A stretch of DNA of 64,000 bases from Candidatus Intricatilinea gracilis (GTDB taxonomy: Bacteria; Pseudomonadota; Gammaproteobacteria; Burkholderiales; Burkholderiaceae_C): the NCBI GenBank assembly GCA_016702605.1, contig JADJDQ010000021.1, forward strand, positions 1,116,001 to 1,180,000, written 5' to 3'. The stretch's first letter is position 1. Every line of letters begins with the position of its first letter. Positions 25,399-36,011 of this stretch are shown here, one piece after another. Under the pieces are notes generated by a model, which saw nothing but the letters and a program-made list of their open reading frames with translations, was not told the origin of the DNA and made no database searches. The position numbers and the translations under genes are program-made.

Positions 25399-27011
25399 TC
25401 AGCGCCGCCGCGACCCGCCGCCGCCCAGCAGCGAGCCGAGCACGCCGCGGGCGATCTCGCGGCCCACGGCAGAGCCCACGCTGCGCACGGCCGAGCGCGC
25501 CACCATCTGGGCGATGCCGTCGCGCTGGCCGCCGCGTGGCCCCGTGCTGCCGAACAGCAGGCTGCCCAGGCCGCCGAGCAGGGCGCCGGTCATGCCGGAT
25601 CCTGCGGCTTCGCCGGCGCCGTCCTGCACGGCCTCGCCAGCGCCTGAGCGGGCACCGTCGCCGATCGAGCCACCGGCGTCGCGGCCCATCTGTGACCGCA
25701 TCTGCTCGGCATTGGCGCCGGTGGCCAGGGTGCGACCCTTGAGTTTCTCGTAGGCCGACTCGCGGTCGACCACCTTCTCGTAGACACCCGCCACCAGCGA
25801 GCTGGCCAGCAGCTCCTGGCGTTGCTCGGGTGTGATCGGGCCGATCTGGCTGCCGGGCGGCAACACGAACAGGCGCTGCGTCGGGCTCGGTCGGCCCTTG
25901 GCGTCCATCAGGCTGAGCAGGGCTTCACCCACACCCAGTTCACTGATGGCGGTGGCGATGTCCAGGCCCGCATTGGCGCGCATGGTGTCGGCGGCGGCAC
26001 GCACCGCCTTCTGGTCGCGCGGCGTGAAGGCGCGCAGCGCGTGCTGCACGCGGTTGCCGAGCTGCGCCAGCACGCTGTCCGGGATGTCCAGCGGGTTCTG
26101 GGTAACGAAATAGACCCCCACACCCTTGGAGCGCACCAGGCGCACCACCAGCTCGATACGTTCGAGCAGCGCCTTGGGCGCGTCGTTGAAGAGCAGGTGG
26201 GCTTCGTCGAAGAAGAACACGAGTTTGGGTTTGTCCAGGTCGCCCACCTCGGGCAGGGCCTCGAACAGCTCCGACAGCATCCACAACAGGAAGGTGGCGT
26301 ACAGGCGCGGTGCGGTCAGCAGCTTCTCGGCCGCCAGGATGTTGATCACCCCCTTGCCGTCGACCGTCTGCATGAAATCGTCGATCGACAACATGGGCTC
26401 GCCGAAGAACTGGTCGCCGCCCTGTTGCTCGATCTGCAGCAGGCCACGCTGGATGGCGCCCACGCTGGCGGCGCTGATGTTGCCGTAGTCGGTGGTGTAG
26501 TCGCTGGCGTTCTCGCCGACGTGCGAGAGCATCGCGCGCAGGTCCTTTAGATCGAGCAACATCAGGCCGTTGTCGTCGGCAATCTTGAACACCAGCTGCA
26601 GCACACCTTGTTGCGTCTCGTTGAGCGCCAGCATGCGCGACAGCAGCAGCGGGCCCAGGTCGCTCACCGTGGCGCGCACCGGGTGGCCCTGTTCGCCGAA
26701 CACGTCCCACAGTGTGGTGGGGCAGGCGGCGAACTCGGGCAGGTCCAGGCCTCGTTCGGTCAGGATGGACTGCAGCTTGGGCGTGGCCTTGCCGGGCTGG
26801 CTGATGCCGGTGAGGTCGCCCTTGACGTCGGCCATGAAGACCGGCACACCGATGCTCGAACAGGCTTCGGCGAGTTTTTGCAGGTGATGGTCTTGCCGGT
26901 GCCGGTGGCGCCGGTGATCAGGCCGTGGCGGTTGATGAGCTGCGGCAGCAGTTCGGCGCTGGCCGAGCCATGGCGGGCCAGGATGAGGGTGGAGTCGTCT
27001 TGGTGGGCCAT
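25399..27011 (-). CDS. HerA-like / DUF853 ATPase (frameshifted near the 5' end)
   Basis: P-loop ATPase with a helicase HerA-like C-terminal domain, about 538 residues once the frame is repaired. The start gives [20 protein letters not shown] and the Walker A GATGTGKT, then the reading frame is lost; the continuation [20 protein letters not shown] is one base away. Adding one C at about 26883-26884 (on the coding strand CACCTG would become CACCCTG) joins both parts. Later segments are intact: [20 protein letters not shown] (Walker B), [20 protein letters not shown] and a glycine-rich C-terminus. The cellular role of this widespread family is poorly defined. The frameshift may be a sequence error. 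Confidence 0.85.
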
Positions 27012-27135
27012 GTTTCAGGGGTCGGGAAAAGTAGAATGGCAGTCTAACCATGCACGGGCCAGCCGCGCTGCGGCCGCGGGGCAACCGTGGCAGCGGCAGA
27101 TCGGCGAGCTGGCCCAGCCAAGAACAGGAGAATTC

Positions 27136-27861
27136 ATGGCCGGTCATTCCAAGTGGGCCAATATCCAGCACCGCAAGGGTCGTCAGGACGAAAAACGCGG
27201 CAAGGTCTGGACTCGCATCATCCGCGAGATCACGGTGGCGGCTCGCCAGGGTGGCGCCGACGTGAGCGCCAATCCGCGCATGCGCCTGGCCATCGACCGG
27301 GCCAAGGCGGCCAACATGCCGGCCGACCGCATCAAGTACAACATCGACAAGGCGTCGGGTTCACTCGAAGGCATCAGCTACGAGGAGATCCGCTACGAGG
27401 GTTACGGCATCGGTGGTGCGGCGATCATCGTCGACACCATGACCGACAACCACGTGCGCACCGTGGCCGAGGTGCGCCATGCCTTCAGCAAGTACGGCGG
27501 CAACCTGGGCACCAACGGCTCGGTGGCCTTCCAGTTCAAGCACTGCGGCCAGCTCATCTATGCGCCGGGCACGAGCGAGGACAAGGTCATGGAAGTGGCG
27601 CTCGAAGCCGGTGCCGACGACGTCATCACCGACGATGAAGGTTCCATCGAGGTGTTGTGTGCGCCGACCGAGTACGAAGCCGTGCGCGCCGCACTCGAAG
27701 CCGCAGGCCTGACCGCCGAACTGGCCGAGGTGACCATGCGCGCCGACGTGGCCATCCCGCTGGCCGGCGAAGACGCCGCGCGCATGCAAAAGCTGCTGGA
27801 CGTGATCGAGGATCTCGACGACGTGCAGGCCGTCTATCACAACGCCGAAATCGGCGACTGA
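27136..27861 (+). CDS. yebC: YebC/PmpR-family protein
   Basis: A 241-residue member of the YebC/TACO1 family, DNA- or ribosome-associated regulators. The hallmark start [20 protein letters not shown], the segment [20 protein letters not shown] and the C-terminal [18 protein letters not shown] are all present at full length. AGGAG lies six bases ahead of the ATG. It is followed by purD 31 bp downstream. Family members act in transcription control or relief of ribosome stalling. Confidence 0.96.
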   Translation: MAGHSKWANIQHRKGRQDEKRGKVWTRIIREITVAARQGGADVSANPRMRLAIDRAKAANMPADRIKYNIDKASGSLEGISYEEIRYEGYGIGGAAIIVDTMTDNHVRTVAEVRHAFSKYGGNLGTNGSVAFQFKHCGQLIYAPGTSEDKVMEVALEAGADDVITDDEGSIEVLCAPTEYEAVRAALEAAGLTAELAEVTMRADVAIPLAGEDAARMQKLLDVIEDLDDVQAVYHNAEIGD

Positions 27862-27892
27862 TCCCTCGGGATCATCGGAACCGGGACTCCCC

Positions 27893-29191
27893 ATGAAGGT
27901 ATTGGTGATCGGCTCGGGCGGGCGCGAACATGCGCTGGCCTGGCGACTGGCGCGTTCGCCGCGCGTGCACAAGGTGCTGGTGGCACCGGGCAACGGTGGC
28001 ACCGCCCTCGACCCGGATCTGCAGAACATCGCCATCACCGACGTGAACGCGCTGGCCGACTTCGCCCAGGCCGAGAAGATCGCGCTCACCGTGGTCGGGC
28101 CCGAGGCGCCGCTGTCGGCTGGGGTGGTCGACGTGTTCCGCTCGCGCGGTCTGCGCATCTTCGGCCCCACCCGGGCTGCGGCGCAGCTGGAAAGCTCCAA
28201 GGCCTTCGCCAAGGACTTCATGGCGCGCCACCACATCCCGACCGCCGCCTACGCCACCTTCGGGGATGCGGCCCAGGCGCATGCCTATGTCGAGGCACAG
28301 GGTGCGCCCATCGTCGTCAAGGCCGATGGCCTGGCGGCCGGCAAGGGTGTGGTCGTGGCCATGACGCTGGCCGAGGCGCACGAGGCGATCGACTGGATGT
28401 TGACCGACGACGGCGCCAACAAGCTCGGCGTGACCCACAACGCGGGCGGCGCGCGGGTGGTCATCGAAGAGTTCCTGGCCGGCGAGGAGGCCAGCTTCAT
28501 CGTCATGGTCGACGGCAAGAACATCCTGCCGCTGGCCACCAGCCAGGACCACAAACGCCTGCTCGACGGCGACCTCGGCCCCAACACCGGCGGCATGGGG
28601 GCCTATTCACCGGCGCCGGTGGTGACGCCCAATGTGCACGCCCGCGTGATGCAGGACATCATCCGCCCCACGGTGGACGGCATGGCGCGCGACGGCATTC
28701 CTTTCACCGGCTTCCTGTACGCCGGGTTGATGATCGACGCCAAGGGCCAGGTCAAGACGCTCGAGTTCAACACGCGGTTGGGTGACCCCGAGACGCAGCC
28801 CATCATGATGCGTCTGAAGAGTGACCTGTGTGATGTGTTGCTGGCCGCCACCGACGGCACCCTCGACCAGGTGCAGCTCGACTGGGATCGCCGTGTCGCA
28901 CTGGGTGTGGTGGTGGCGGCCGCGGGTTATCCGCTGGCGCCGCGCAAGGGCGACGTGGTGCGTGGTCTGGTGACCATGGCCAACATGCCGCCAGACAGCA
29001 TGGTCTTTCACGCCGGCACCTCGCCCGAACCCCACGGCACGGTCACCAGTGGTGGTCGGGTGTTGTGTGTGACGGCTCTGGGCGAGTCGGTGAAAGACGC
29101 CCAGGCCCAGGCCTACAACGCCATGGCTGGCATCCATTTCGACGGCATGGTGTACCGCCGCGACATCGGCTGGCGCGCCATCCGTCGCTGA
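27893..29191 (+). CDS. purD: Phosphoribosylamine--glycine ligase
   Basis: Second enzyme of purine synthesis; it joins glycine to phosphoribosylamine using ATP. The 432-residue protein has the full ATP-grasp architecture: the N-terminal [17 protein letters not shown], the ATP-binding [48 protein letters not shown] and [19 protein letters not shown]. It overlaps the next gene by one base (TGATG), indicating coupling. Confidence 0.97.
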   Translation: MKVLVIGSGGREHALAWRLARSPRVHKVLVAPGNGGTALDPDLQNIAITDVNALADFAQAEKIALTVVGPEAPLSAGVVDVFRSRGLRIFGPTRAAAQLESSKAFAKDFMARHHIPTAAYATFGDAAQAHAYVEAQGAPIVVKADGLAAGKGVVVAMTLAEAHEAIDWMLTDDGANKLGVTHNAGGARVVIEEFLAGEEASFIVMVDGKNILPLATSQDHKRLLDGDLGPNTGGMGAYSPAPVVTPNVHARVMQDIIRPTVDGMARDGIPFTGFLYAGLMIDAKGQVKTLEFNTRLGDPETQPIMMRLKSDLCDVLLAATDGTLDQVQLDWDRRVALGVVVAAAGYPLAPRKGDVVRGLVTMANMPPDSMVFHAGTSPEPHGTVTSGGRVLCVTALGESVKDAQAQAYNAMAGIHFDGMVYRRDIGWRAIRR

Positions 29192-29826
29192 TGTCGGCGC
29201 AGCCTGAACCGGTGGGCACGGCAGTGGCCGCAGCCTCACCACAACTTGTCCAGTTCCGCGGCAGCAAGATCGCTCGTGGCCTGCTGCGCCTGGCCGGCTG
29301 GCGTGTCGACTTCGACGGTCTGCCCGGCTTGCAAGGTGTGATCGCGGTCTACCCGCACACCTCCAACTGGGACTTCATCGTCGGCCTGCTGGCCAAGTGG
29401 ACGATGGGCATCCAGGTGCGTTTCTGGGGCAAGGACAGCTTGTTCAAGGTGCCCGGTTTTGCCGCCTGGATGCGCTGGCTGGGCGGTGTAGCGATCAACC
29501 GCAAGACCTCGTCGGGCGTGGTGGGCCACACCATCAACGAGATGAACAGCGCGCGCGCCGAGAACCGCCTGTTCTGGCTGGTGCTGGCGCCCGAAGGCAC
29601 ACGCTCGCTGACCAAGGGCTGGCGCAGCGGCTTCTACCGTGTTGCCCATGGGGCCAATGTGCCGCTGGTGGTGGCCACCATCGACTATGGTCGTCGCGTG
29701 GTGAACCTGCGCGAGATGCTCATGCTCAGTGGTGACGCCGAGGCCGACATGGCCGCCATCGCCCGCTGTGTCGGTGCAGCCAGCGGCCACCGGCCCGAAC
29801 TGGCTGCGCCGATCAAGCTCGTCTGA
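29191..29826 (+). CDS. 1-acyl-sn-glycerol-3-phosphate acyltransferase-like protein
   Basis: A 211-residue acyltransferase of the PlsC superfamily. The block-I motif HX4D is H56-T-S-N-W-D61 ([12 protein letters not shown]), and block III is [20 protein letters not shown]. These mark the glycerolipid acyltransferase fold. It is short and without a long transmembrane part, so it may act on a lipid other than lysophosphatidate. The start overlaps the purD stop. Confidence 0.88.
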   Translation: MSAQPEPVGTAVAAASPQLVQFRGSKIARGLLRLAGWRVDFDGLPGLQGVIAVYPHTSNWDFIVGLLAKWTMGIQVRFWGKDSLFKVPGFAAWMRWLGGVAINRKTSSGVVGHTINEMNSARAENRLFWLVLAPEGTRSLTKGWRSGFYRVAHGANVPLVVATIDYGRRVVNLREMLMLSGDAEADMAAIARCVGAASGHRPELAAPIKLV

Positions 29827-29867
29827 CTTCCCCAGTCACCTTCGTTCAACTCCAACCCTCCGCCACG

Positions 29868-30818
29868 ATGACGACCAGCGCCTCAGCCCCCGGCCCCAGC
29901 AACGACGACGTGCTCGCCTACCTCACCGGCCTGCAGGAGCGCATCTGTGCGGCGGCAGGTGCGGCCGACGGCAGCAGCTTCATCACCGACGCTTGGGAGC
30001 GCCCGCCCGGCGGCAAGCTCGAAGGCCGCGGCATCACGCGCGTGCTTGAAGGTGGTGGCCTATTGGAGCGTGGCGGCTGCGCCTTCTCGCAGGTGCGAGG
30101 CACGGCCTTGCCGCCGTCGGCCACCCAGCATCGGCCCGAACTGGCCGGTGCACCGTTCGAGGCCATGGGGGTGTCGCTGGTCTTTCATCCGCGCAACCCG
30201 CATGTGCCCACAGCCCACATGAATGTGCGCATGCTCAGCGCCAAGCCGGCCAACGGCGAGACCGTGCGCTGGTTCGGTGGTGGCCTGGATCTGACGCCGT
30301 ATTACGGCATCGAGGAAGACGCCGTGCACTTCCATCGCACCTGTGCCGACGCCCTGGCGCCGCATGGTGAACAGCTCTACCCGCGCTTCAAGAGCTGGTG
30401 CGACGAATACTTTTTCTTGAAGCACCGCAACGAGCCACGTGGTGTGGGTGGCATCTTCTTCGACGACTTCTCCGAGCTCGGCGCGGCCGGCAGTTTTGCG
30501 ATGCTGAAATCGGTGGGCGATTGTTTCCTGCCCGCCTGGTTGACCATCGCCGAAAAACGTCGCGACATGCCCTACGGCGAACGTGAACGCGAGTTCCAGG
30601 CCTACCGGCGCGGCCGGTATGTCGAGTTCAACCTGGTGTGGGATCGCGGCACGTTGTTCGGCCTGCAATCGGGCGGGCGCGCCGAAAGTATCTTGATGTC
30701 GATGCCGCCCACGGTGAACTGGCGCTACAGCTGGGCGCCCGAGCCGGGCACACCCGAAGCGAAGCTTTACAGCGACTTCCTGCGCCCGCGCGACTGGCTG
30801 GGCGAGGCGGCTGCTTGA
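29868..30818 (+). CDS. hemF: Oxygen-dependent coproporphyrinogen III oxidase
   Basis: Aerobic haem synthesis enzyme converting coproporphyrinogen III to protoporphyrinogen IX. The 316-residue protein has the HemF signatures [57 protein letters not shown] and [19 protein letters not shown]. Its presence indicates oxygen-dependent haem synthesis. The stop overlaps the likely TTG start of nadD. Confidence 0.97.
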   Translation: MTTSASAPGPSNDDVLAYLTGLQERICAAAGAADGSSFITDAWERPPGGKLEGRGITRVLEGGGLLERGGCAFSQVRGTALPPSATQHRPELAGAPFEAMGVSLVFHPRNPHVPTAHMNVRMLSAKPANGETVRWFGGGLDLTPYYGIEEDAVHFHRTCADALAPHGEQLYPRFKSWCDEYFFLKHRNEPRGVGGIFFDDFSELGAAGSFAMLKSVGDCFLPAWLTIAEKRRDMPYGEREREFQAYRRGRYVEFNLVWDRGTLFGLQSGGRAESILMSMPPTVNWRYSWAPEPGTPEAKLYSDFLRPRDWLGEAAA

Positions 30819-31597
30819 CGATAACGCCGGCGCCTGGCCCGGGTTCGGCGGCCGACGACGGGCCGACCACACCCGGATCAGCCACATGCAGTGCGGCCAC
30901 GCCTGCAGCGCGCACGACCAGACGACGCATCGGCCTGTACGGCGGCAGCTTCGACCCGGTGCATCAGGCCCATCTGGCGCTGGCCCGCGCCGCGCTCGAT
31001 CAGCTCGGGCTCGATGAACTGCGCTGGATGCCGGCCGGCCAGCCCTGGCAGAAGGCACGCCCCCTCGAAGCCGCCGACCACCGTGTCGCCATGCTCGAGC
31101 TGGTGATCGCGGGGGAACCCCGGTTCACCCTGGAGCGCTGTGAACTGGGCGGCACCGGCCCGAGCTACACACTCGACAGCCTGATCGAGCTGCAGAACGG
31201 CGAGGCCGCAGCCGATGTGGCCGATTGGTACCTCGTGATCGGGCAGGATCAATACGCCAACTTCACGCGTTGGCATGGCTGGCAGCAGATCCTGCAGCGC
31301 GCCACGTTGGCCGTGGCGACACGTGCCGGAGTCACCGCCAAGGCCCCGGACGAGCTGAGGCGCTGGATCGTCGACAATGCCGCCGCTTGCGAGCCTGTCC
31401 GCATCGAGCTGGCACCCCTCGAACATGCCGCCACCGAGCTGCGGCGGCGCCTGTTTGCGGGTGAAGCTGCCACCACCCTGGCGCCGCAATGGCTGGCGCC
31501 CGAGGTGGCAAGCTATATTGCCCGCCACCATCTTTACGCTGCCGGCCCCGCCTCTGCAGGCAGCGAGTCACCTGTTTCGTCCCCCGCTCGTCACTGA
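30815..31597 (+). CDS. nadD: Nicotinate-nucleotide adenylyltransferase
   Basis: Adenylates nicotinate mononucleotide in NAD synthesis. The catalytic fold starts with [20 protein letters not shown] (the nucleotidyltransferase GGSFDPxHxGH motif), followed by [27 protein letters not shown] and [20 protein letters not shown]. No ATG lies suitably upstream. I take the TTG at 30815, which overlaps the hemF stop as TTGA; it gives about 31 low-complexity residues before the fold. The true start could be later. The tail after AGPASAG is also poorly conserved. Confidence 0.9.
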   Translation: MTITPAPGPGSAADDGPTTPGSATCSAATPAARTTRRRIGLYGGSFDPVHQAHLALARAALDQLGLDELRWMPAGQPWQKARPLEAADHRVAMLELVIAGEPRFTLERCELGGTGPSYTLDSLIELQNGEAAADVADWYLVIGQDQYANFTRWHGWQQILQRATLAVATRAGVTAKAPDELRRWIVDNAAACEPVRIELAPLEHAATELRRRLFAGEAATTLAPQWLAPEVASYIARHHLYAAGPASAGSESPVSSPARH

Positions 31598-31667
31598 GCC
31601 TTACCCACCAGCGCAGACCCCGGTCGACCCTGGCCTTGTTTCATCACCGCAAAGAACACCAAGCTGC

Positions 31668-32672
31668 ATGGACATCCGCAAGCTGCAAAGAGCCATCGTC
31701 GACGGACTCGAAGACGTCAAGGCGCAGGACATCGTTGTCTTCAATACCGAAGAACTCTCGGCCCTGTTCGAACGCGTGATCATCGCGTCGGGCACCAGCA
31801 ACCGCCAGACCAAGGCCCTGGCCGCCAGCGTGCGCGACAAGGTCAACAACGAGTTGCGTGACCTGGGCGCCCGTGTCATCGGCACCGAAGGCCTGGAAAA
31901 CGGCGAATGGATCATCGTCGACTGCGGCCAGGCGGTGGTGCACATCATGCAGCCCGCCATCCGCCAGTATTACCACCTCGAAGAGATCTGGGGTGGCAAG
32001 CCGGTGACGATGAAACTCGGCGCCGTGCGTGGCCTGGTGAAGGCCGAAGCCGCGGACGAAGACGACGAACCCGCCGCAAAGCCGGCCAAACGTGCGCGCC
32101 CGACCAAGGCCGATGCCGCCGAAGCCGCAGCACGCCGCGAAGCTGCCGCCAAGTCCGCCGGCAAACCGGCAGGCAAGGCACCAGCCCGCAAACGTGCCGC
32201 TGCAGTAGTGGATGAACCGGTGGCACGCAAGGCCCCGGCACGCAAGACCAGTGCTGCTGGCGACAGCGCGGCACGCAAGCCAGCGGCGAAGAAGTCGTCC
32301 ACAGGTCGCAAGGCGCCGGTCGAGGTCATCAGCCAGGTCGTGAAGGTGCGGGCCAGCAAGACGGCCACCGACAGCGCTGCCAAGCTCGCCGCCGATCGCA
32401 ACGCCGCGAAGAAGGCAACTGCACGCCGCGCCGCGCCGCGCAAGACGGCCGCCGCTGCACCTGCCGCCAAGCCAGCAGCCCGCCAGGCCGCGCCCGAGCC
32501 GGCCCGCAAGGCACCTGTACGCAAGACCGCCGCACCCAAAGGGCCAGTCCGCAAGGTCGCCGCTCCGAAGGCTGCGGTCAAGACCACCAGCGCGCGTGCA
32601 CCGGCCAGCAAGCCGGCACCTGCCAAGCCAGCGGGCAAGAGCGCCGCAGCACGCAAGAAGACCTTGTCCTGA
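31668..32672 (+). CDS. rsfS: Ribosomal silencing factor RsfS with a histone H1-like tail
   Basis: RsfS binds ribosomal protein L14 and blocks joining of ribosomal subunits when nutrients are low. Residues 1 to about 118 are a complete RsfS domain (VKAQDIVVFNTEELSALFER, TSNRQTKALAASVRDKV, GEWIIVDCGQAVVHIMQPAI, YYHLEEIWGG). The protein then runs on for about 215 residues of Ala/Lys/Arg/Pro repeats (AAKPAKRARPTKADAAEAAA, then many ARKAP and KPAAKK units), tripling the usual length. Such basic tails bind nucleic acid and may strengthen contact with rRNA. The tail is in frame and continuous. Confidence 0.92.
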   Translation: MDIRKLQRAIVDGLEDVKAQDIVVFNTEELSALFERVIIASGTSNRQTKALAASVRDKVNNELRDLGARVIGTEGLENGEWIIVDCGQAVVHIMQPAIRQYYHLEEIWGGKPVTMKLGAVRGLVKAEAADEDDEPAAKPAKRARPTKADAAEAAARREAAAKSAGKPAGKAPARKRAAAVVDEPVARKAPARKTSAAGDSAARKPAAKKSSTGRKAPVEVISQVVKVRASKTATDSAAKLAADRNAAKKATARRAAPRKTAAAAPAAKPAARQAAPEPARKAPVRKTAAPKGPVRKVAAPKAAVKTTSARAPASKPAPAKPAGKSAAARKKTLS

Positions 32673-32677
32673 GCTGA

Positions 32678-33148
32678 ATGAAGCTGCTGCTCATCGCCGT
32701 CGGCCAGAAGCTGCCGGCCTGGGCCGACACGGCGTACGAGGACTACGCCAAACGCTTCCCGCCCGATCTCAGGCTGGAGCTCAAGGCAGTCAAGACCGAA
32801 CCACGCAACAGCGGCAAATCGGTCGAGGCCTTGCTCGACGCCGAACGTGTGCGCATCGAGGCCGCGCTGCCGCGCGGCTGCCGGCGTGTGGTGCTGGACG
32901 AACGGGGCCAGCGCCTCACGACCATGCAGTTGTCGGAGCGCCTCGCGGCCTGGCAGCTCGATGGCCGTGACGTTGCCCTGCTGATCGGCGGGCCGGACGG
33001 CCTGGCGCCCAGCCTGCGCAGCAGCGCCGACGAGGCGCTGCGCCTGTCGGACCTGACCCTGCCGCATGCCTTCGTGCGGGTCATGCTGGCCGAGGCGCTG
33101 TACCGCGCCTGGTCGGTGCTGGCCGGACATCCCTATCACCGCGAGTGA
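32678..33148 (+). CDS. rlmH: 23S rRNA pseudouridine-1915 N3-methyltransferase
   Basis: SPOUT methyltransferase that modifies helix 69 of 23S rRNA. The 156-residue protein begins [20 protein letters not shown], contains [20 protein letters not shown], the SAM-binding knot [20 protein letters not shown] and ends [17 protein letters not shown]. This is full length. It follows rsfS by five bases and overlaps maf (GTGA), matching the usual rsfS-rlmH pairing. Confidence 0.97.
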   Translation: MKLLLIAVGQKLPAWADTAYEDYAKRFPPDLRLELKAVKTEPRNSGKSVEALLDAERVRIEAALPRGCRRVVLDERGQRLTTMQLSERLAAWQLDGRDVALLIGGPDGLAPSLRSSADEALRLSDLTLPHAFVRVMLAEALYRAWSVLAGHPYHRE

Positions 33149-33786
33149 GAAGCTCCTCTGCCTTGACCTTCGACTTCATCTACCTCGCGTCGCAGAGCCC
33201 GCGCCGGCGCCAGTTGCTCGACCAGCTCGGCGTGCGCCACGAGCTGCTGTTGCCCGGTCCCGACGAAGACGCCGAGGCGCTCGAAGCGCTGCGGCCGAAC
33301 GAGCCGCCGGCCACCTACGTCAAACGGGTGACGGTGGCCAAGCTGGCTGCCGCCCGGGCTCGCCTGGCGCAACGTGGCTTGCCGCCAGCGCCCATCCTGT
33401 GCGCCGACACCACCGTGGCGCTGGGCCGGCGCATCCTGGGTAAACCGGTGGACGCAAGCGACGCAGCCGGCATCCTGTCGGCCCTGTCCGGCCACACGCA
33501 CCGCGTGCTGACCGCCGTGGCGCTGGCCTGGCCGGGGCAGGGCGGCGACACACAACAGGCGCTGCAACTGTCGACATCGACGGTGCGGTTTGCCGCACTC
33601 ACCCCCGCCTGGATCGAGTCGTACGTGGCCAGTGGTGAACCCATGGGCAAGGCCGGCGCCTATGCCATCCAGAGCCAGGCGGCCGCGCAGGTCGAACACA
33701 TCACCGGCAGTTACAGCGGCATCATGGGCCTGCCGATGCACGAGACAGCGCTGCTGCTGCAAGCGGCCGGCGTGTTGCCACGCTGA
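33145..33786 (+). CDS. maf: Maf family nucleotide pyrophosphatase
   Basis: Maf proteins hydrolyse non-canonical or modified nucleoside triphosphates. The 213-residue product has [20 protein letters not shown], the catalytic region [32 protein letters not shown] and [17 protein letters not shown]. The exact subgroup (YhdE- or YceF-like) is not certain from sequence alone. GTG 33145 overlaps the rlmH stop; an alternative TTG lies six codons later. Confidence 0.94.
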   Translation: MRSSSALTFDFIYLASQSPRRRQLLDQLGVRHELLLPGPDEDAEALEALRPNEPPATYVKRVTVAKLAAARARLAQRGLPPAPILCADTTVALGRRILGKPVDASDAAGILSALSGHTHRVLTAVALAWPGQGGDTQQALQLSTSTVRFAALTPAWIESYVASGEPMGKAGAYAIQSQAAAQVEHITGSYSGIMGLPMHETALLLQAAGVLPR

Positions 33787-33907
33787 CAGGCGCAGTCCGG
33801 CCCTGAGTCGCAGCGCGACGGACCCCGCCAGTGCGCTTGGTTATCTGTCTCTCGAGTGGGTCACACGGCCGTGTCTCACCGGGCCTTGATCGGTTAGCCT
33901 AGCCGTC

Positions 33908-35602
33908 ATGCAAGACATACTGGTCAATTGGACACCGCAGGAGACCCGCGTCGCCATCGTCGAGAACGGTGCGGTGCAGGAGCTGCATCTCGAACGCACA
34001 CTCGAGCGTGGACTGGTCGGCAACGTCTATGCCGGCAAGGTGGCGCGTGTGTTGCCGGGCATGCAGTCGGCGTTTGTCGACATCGGCCTGGAGCGCGCCG
34101 CTTTCCTGCATGTGGCCGACGTGCACATGGCCGGCCTGCCCGGGCGTGGCGCCCCCCCGGGGCGAGACAACGCCGCGCCGGCCATACCCATCGAGAAACT
34201 CGTGTTCGAAGGCCAGACCCTGCTGGTGCAGGTGATCAAGGACCCGATCGGCACCAAGGGCGCACGCCTGTCGACCCAGATCAGCATCGCCGGGCGGCTG
34301 CTTGTGTTTTTGCCGCAGGATGAACACATCGGCATCTCGCAGAAGATCGGCTCGCCCGAGCTACGCGAGCAATTGCGCGCCCGTATGGCGGTGCTGGTGG
34401 GGCAGCGCGGCAAACCCGTCGTCGACGCACCGGTCGTTGGCCCCGTCGTGGCCGACCCCGGCGAGGCGGCGGCCGCCGAACTTGCAGCCGCGCCGGTGGC
34501 CACGAACCCGCTGCGCGACAACGGCGCAGCGGTTGCTGCACCCTCGACCAGTGGCGCGGCGCCGGCGTCACCCGGCGGCGCCACCGTGCAGACCCCGCCC
34601 GCAGCCACCAGCGGCGGCGGCTTCATCCTGCGCACCAATGCCGAAGACGCGACCGACGCCGAACTCGCCGACGACATCGCCTATCTGCGCAAGACCTGGG
34701 CGGCCATCCGGGAAGCGGCCTTCAAGGCCCCTGCCGGTGTGGCCAAGAAGTCGCTGCTGCACGAAGACCTCAATCTGGCGCAACGGGTGCTGCGCGACCT
34801 GGTCAACGACCAGACCCAGTTCATCCGGATCGACTCGCGCCTGCAATACGACGCGCTGATCGAGTTCGGCCAGCGCTACACACCCGGCGCGGTTGGCAAG
34901 CTGCAGCTCTACAAGGGTGAACGGCCGATCTTCGACCTCTTCGGCATCGACTCCGAGCTCGAAAAAGCCCTGTCGCGCCGGGTCGATCTCAAGAGCGGTG
35001 GCTATCTGGTGATCGACCAGACCGAAGCCCTCACCACCATCGACGTCAACACCGGCGGTTTCGTCGGCGCGCGCAACTTCGACGACACCATCTTCAAGAC
35101 CAACCTCGAAGCCTCGCAGGCCATCGCGCGCCAGCTGCGTCTGCGCAACCTGGGCGGCATCATCATCATCGACTTCATCGACATGACGCGCGAGGACCAC
35201 CAGCACGCCGTGTTGTCCGAGTTGCGCAAGCAGATGGCGCGCGATCGCACCAAGACCACGGTGAGTGGTTTCACCCAGCTGGGTCTGGTCGAGATGACAC
35301 GCAAGCGCACGCGCGAGTCGCTCTCGCACATGCTGTGCGAAACCTGCCCCACCTGCGGCGGGCGCGCGCACGTCAAGACCGCGCGCAGCGTGTGTTACGA
35401 GATCCTGCGCGAGATCCTGCGCGAGGCACGCCAGTTCGACCCCAAGGAGTTTCGTGTCATCGCCTGCCCCAGCGTGATCGAGATGCTGCTCGACGAGGAA
35501 AGCCCGCACCTGGCGGGCTTGTCGGAGTTCGTCGGCAAGCCGATCTCGCTGCAGGCCGAAGCCACGATGAACCCCGAGCAATACGACATTGTGTTGATGT
35601 AG
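33908..35602 (+). CDS. rng: Ribonuclease G with an Ala/Pro-rich insertion
   Basis: Endoribonuclease of the RNase E/G family, acting on 16S rRNA 5' maturation and mRNA decay. The 564-residue protein has the N-terminal VNWTPQETRVAIVENG, an S1 domain (GNVYAGKVARVLPGMQSAFV), the catalytic aspartate segments TTIDVNTGGFVG and IIIIDFIDMTREDHQ, and the zinc-link CETCPTCGGR. Between about residues 175 and 245 an Ala/Pro/Gly-rich, probably disordered insertion separates the S1/RNase H-like parts. It lengthens the protein by about 70 residues relative to typical RNase G. An IS remnant begins right after the stop. Confidence 0.95.
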   Translation: MQDILVNWTPQETRVAIVENGAVQELHLERTLERGLVGNVYAGKVARVLPGMQSAFVDIGLERAAFLHVADVHMAGLPGRGAPPGRDNAAPAIPIEKLVFEGQTLLVQVIKDPIGTKGARLSTQISIAGRLLVFLPQDEHIGISQKIGSPELREQLRARMAVLVGQRGKPVVDAPVVGPVVADPGEAAAAELAAAPVATNPLRDNGAAVAAPSTSGAAPASPGGATVQTPPAATSGGGFILRTNAEDATDAELADDIAYLRKTWAAIREAAFKAPAGVAKKSLLHEDLNLAQRVLRDLVNDQTQFIRIDSRLQYDALIEFGQRYTPGAVGKLQLYKGERPIFDLFGIDSELEKALSRRVDLKSGGYLVIDQTEALTTIDVNTGGFVGARNFDDTIFKTNLEASQAIARQLRLRNLGGIIIIDFIDMTREDHQHAVLSELRKQMARDRTKTTVSGFTQLGLVEMTRKRTRESLSHMLCETCPTCGGRAHVKTARSVCYEILREILREARQFDPKEFRVIACPSVIEMLLDEESPHLAGLSEFVGKPISLQAEATMNPEQYDIVLM

Positions 35603-35606
35603 TGTT

Positions 35607-35945
35607 TCAGGGCACTTCGTAACCCCGCGGCCGAAAGGAAGTACGCCGCATCAAGGTCGACGGCGACTGGCAACCCAGCGCCGAGTGGCGCTGGCGGTCC
35701 GGGCACAGCGAGAGGATGCCGGCCCAGGTGGCGCGTAGGTCATGTCGGCCGTCCACAGCTCATCGGGCCGCTGGGCCTTGAACGACCGGTTGACCAGATT
35801 GGGCGCCGGGCGCTGGCGATTGAAGCGCGCTGCGCCTGCTGGCATCGGTCCGAGCTGTACAACCGACCTCGCGCGACAACTCCGCCAGCGTGCGACCGGC
35901 TTTTGCCAACTCGATGATCTGCTGACGCAACGCTGCCGGTTACGG
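35607..35945 (-). mobile_element. Decayed IS3-family insertion sequence remnant
   Basis: On the minus strand, 35945-35860 encodes an OrfA helix-turn-helix piece (AALRQQIIELAKAGRTLAEL). This is followed by an OrfB piece (APNLVNRSFKAQRPDELWTA, then DMTY) that continues, after a one-base shift, as ATWAGIL. It then jumps to an OrfB C-terminal piece (QRHSALGCQSPSTL). The order OrfA start, OrfB integrase start, OrfB end shows large internal deletions. No intact transposase, terminal repeats or target duplication could be identified. It fills the gap between rng and the frameshifted VOC gene. Confidence 0.75.
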
Positions 35946-36011
35946 CTCGGTGGGTTCGGGGCAGCAGCGTCCTGGATCGATTGGGCTCGGCGACGCCGGC
36001 GTGGGTTGTCC

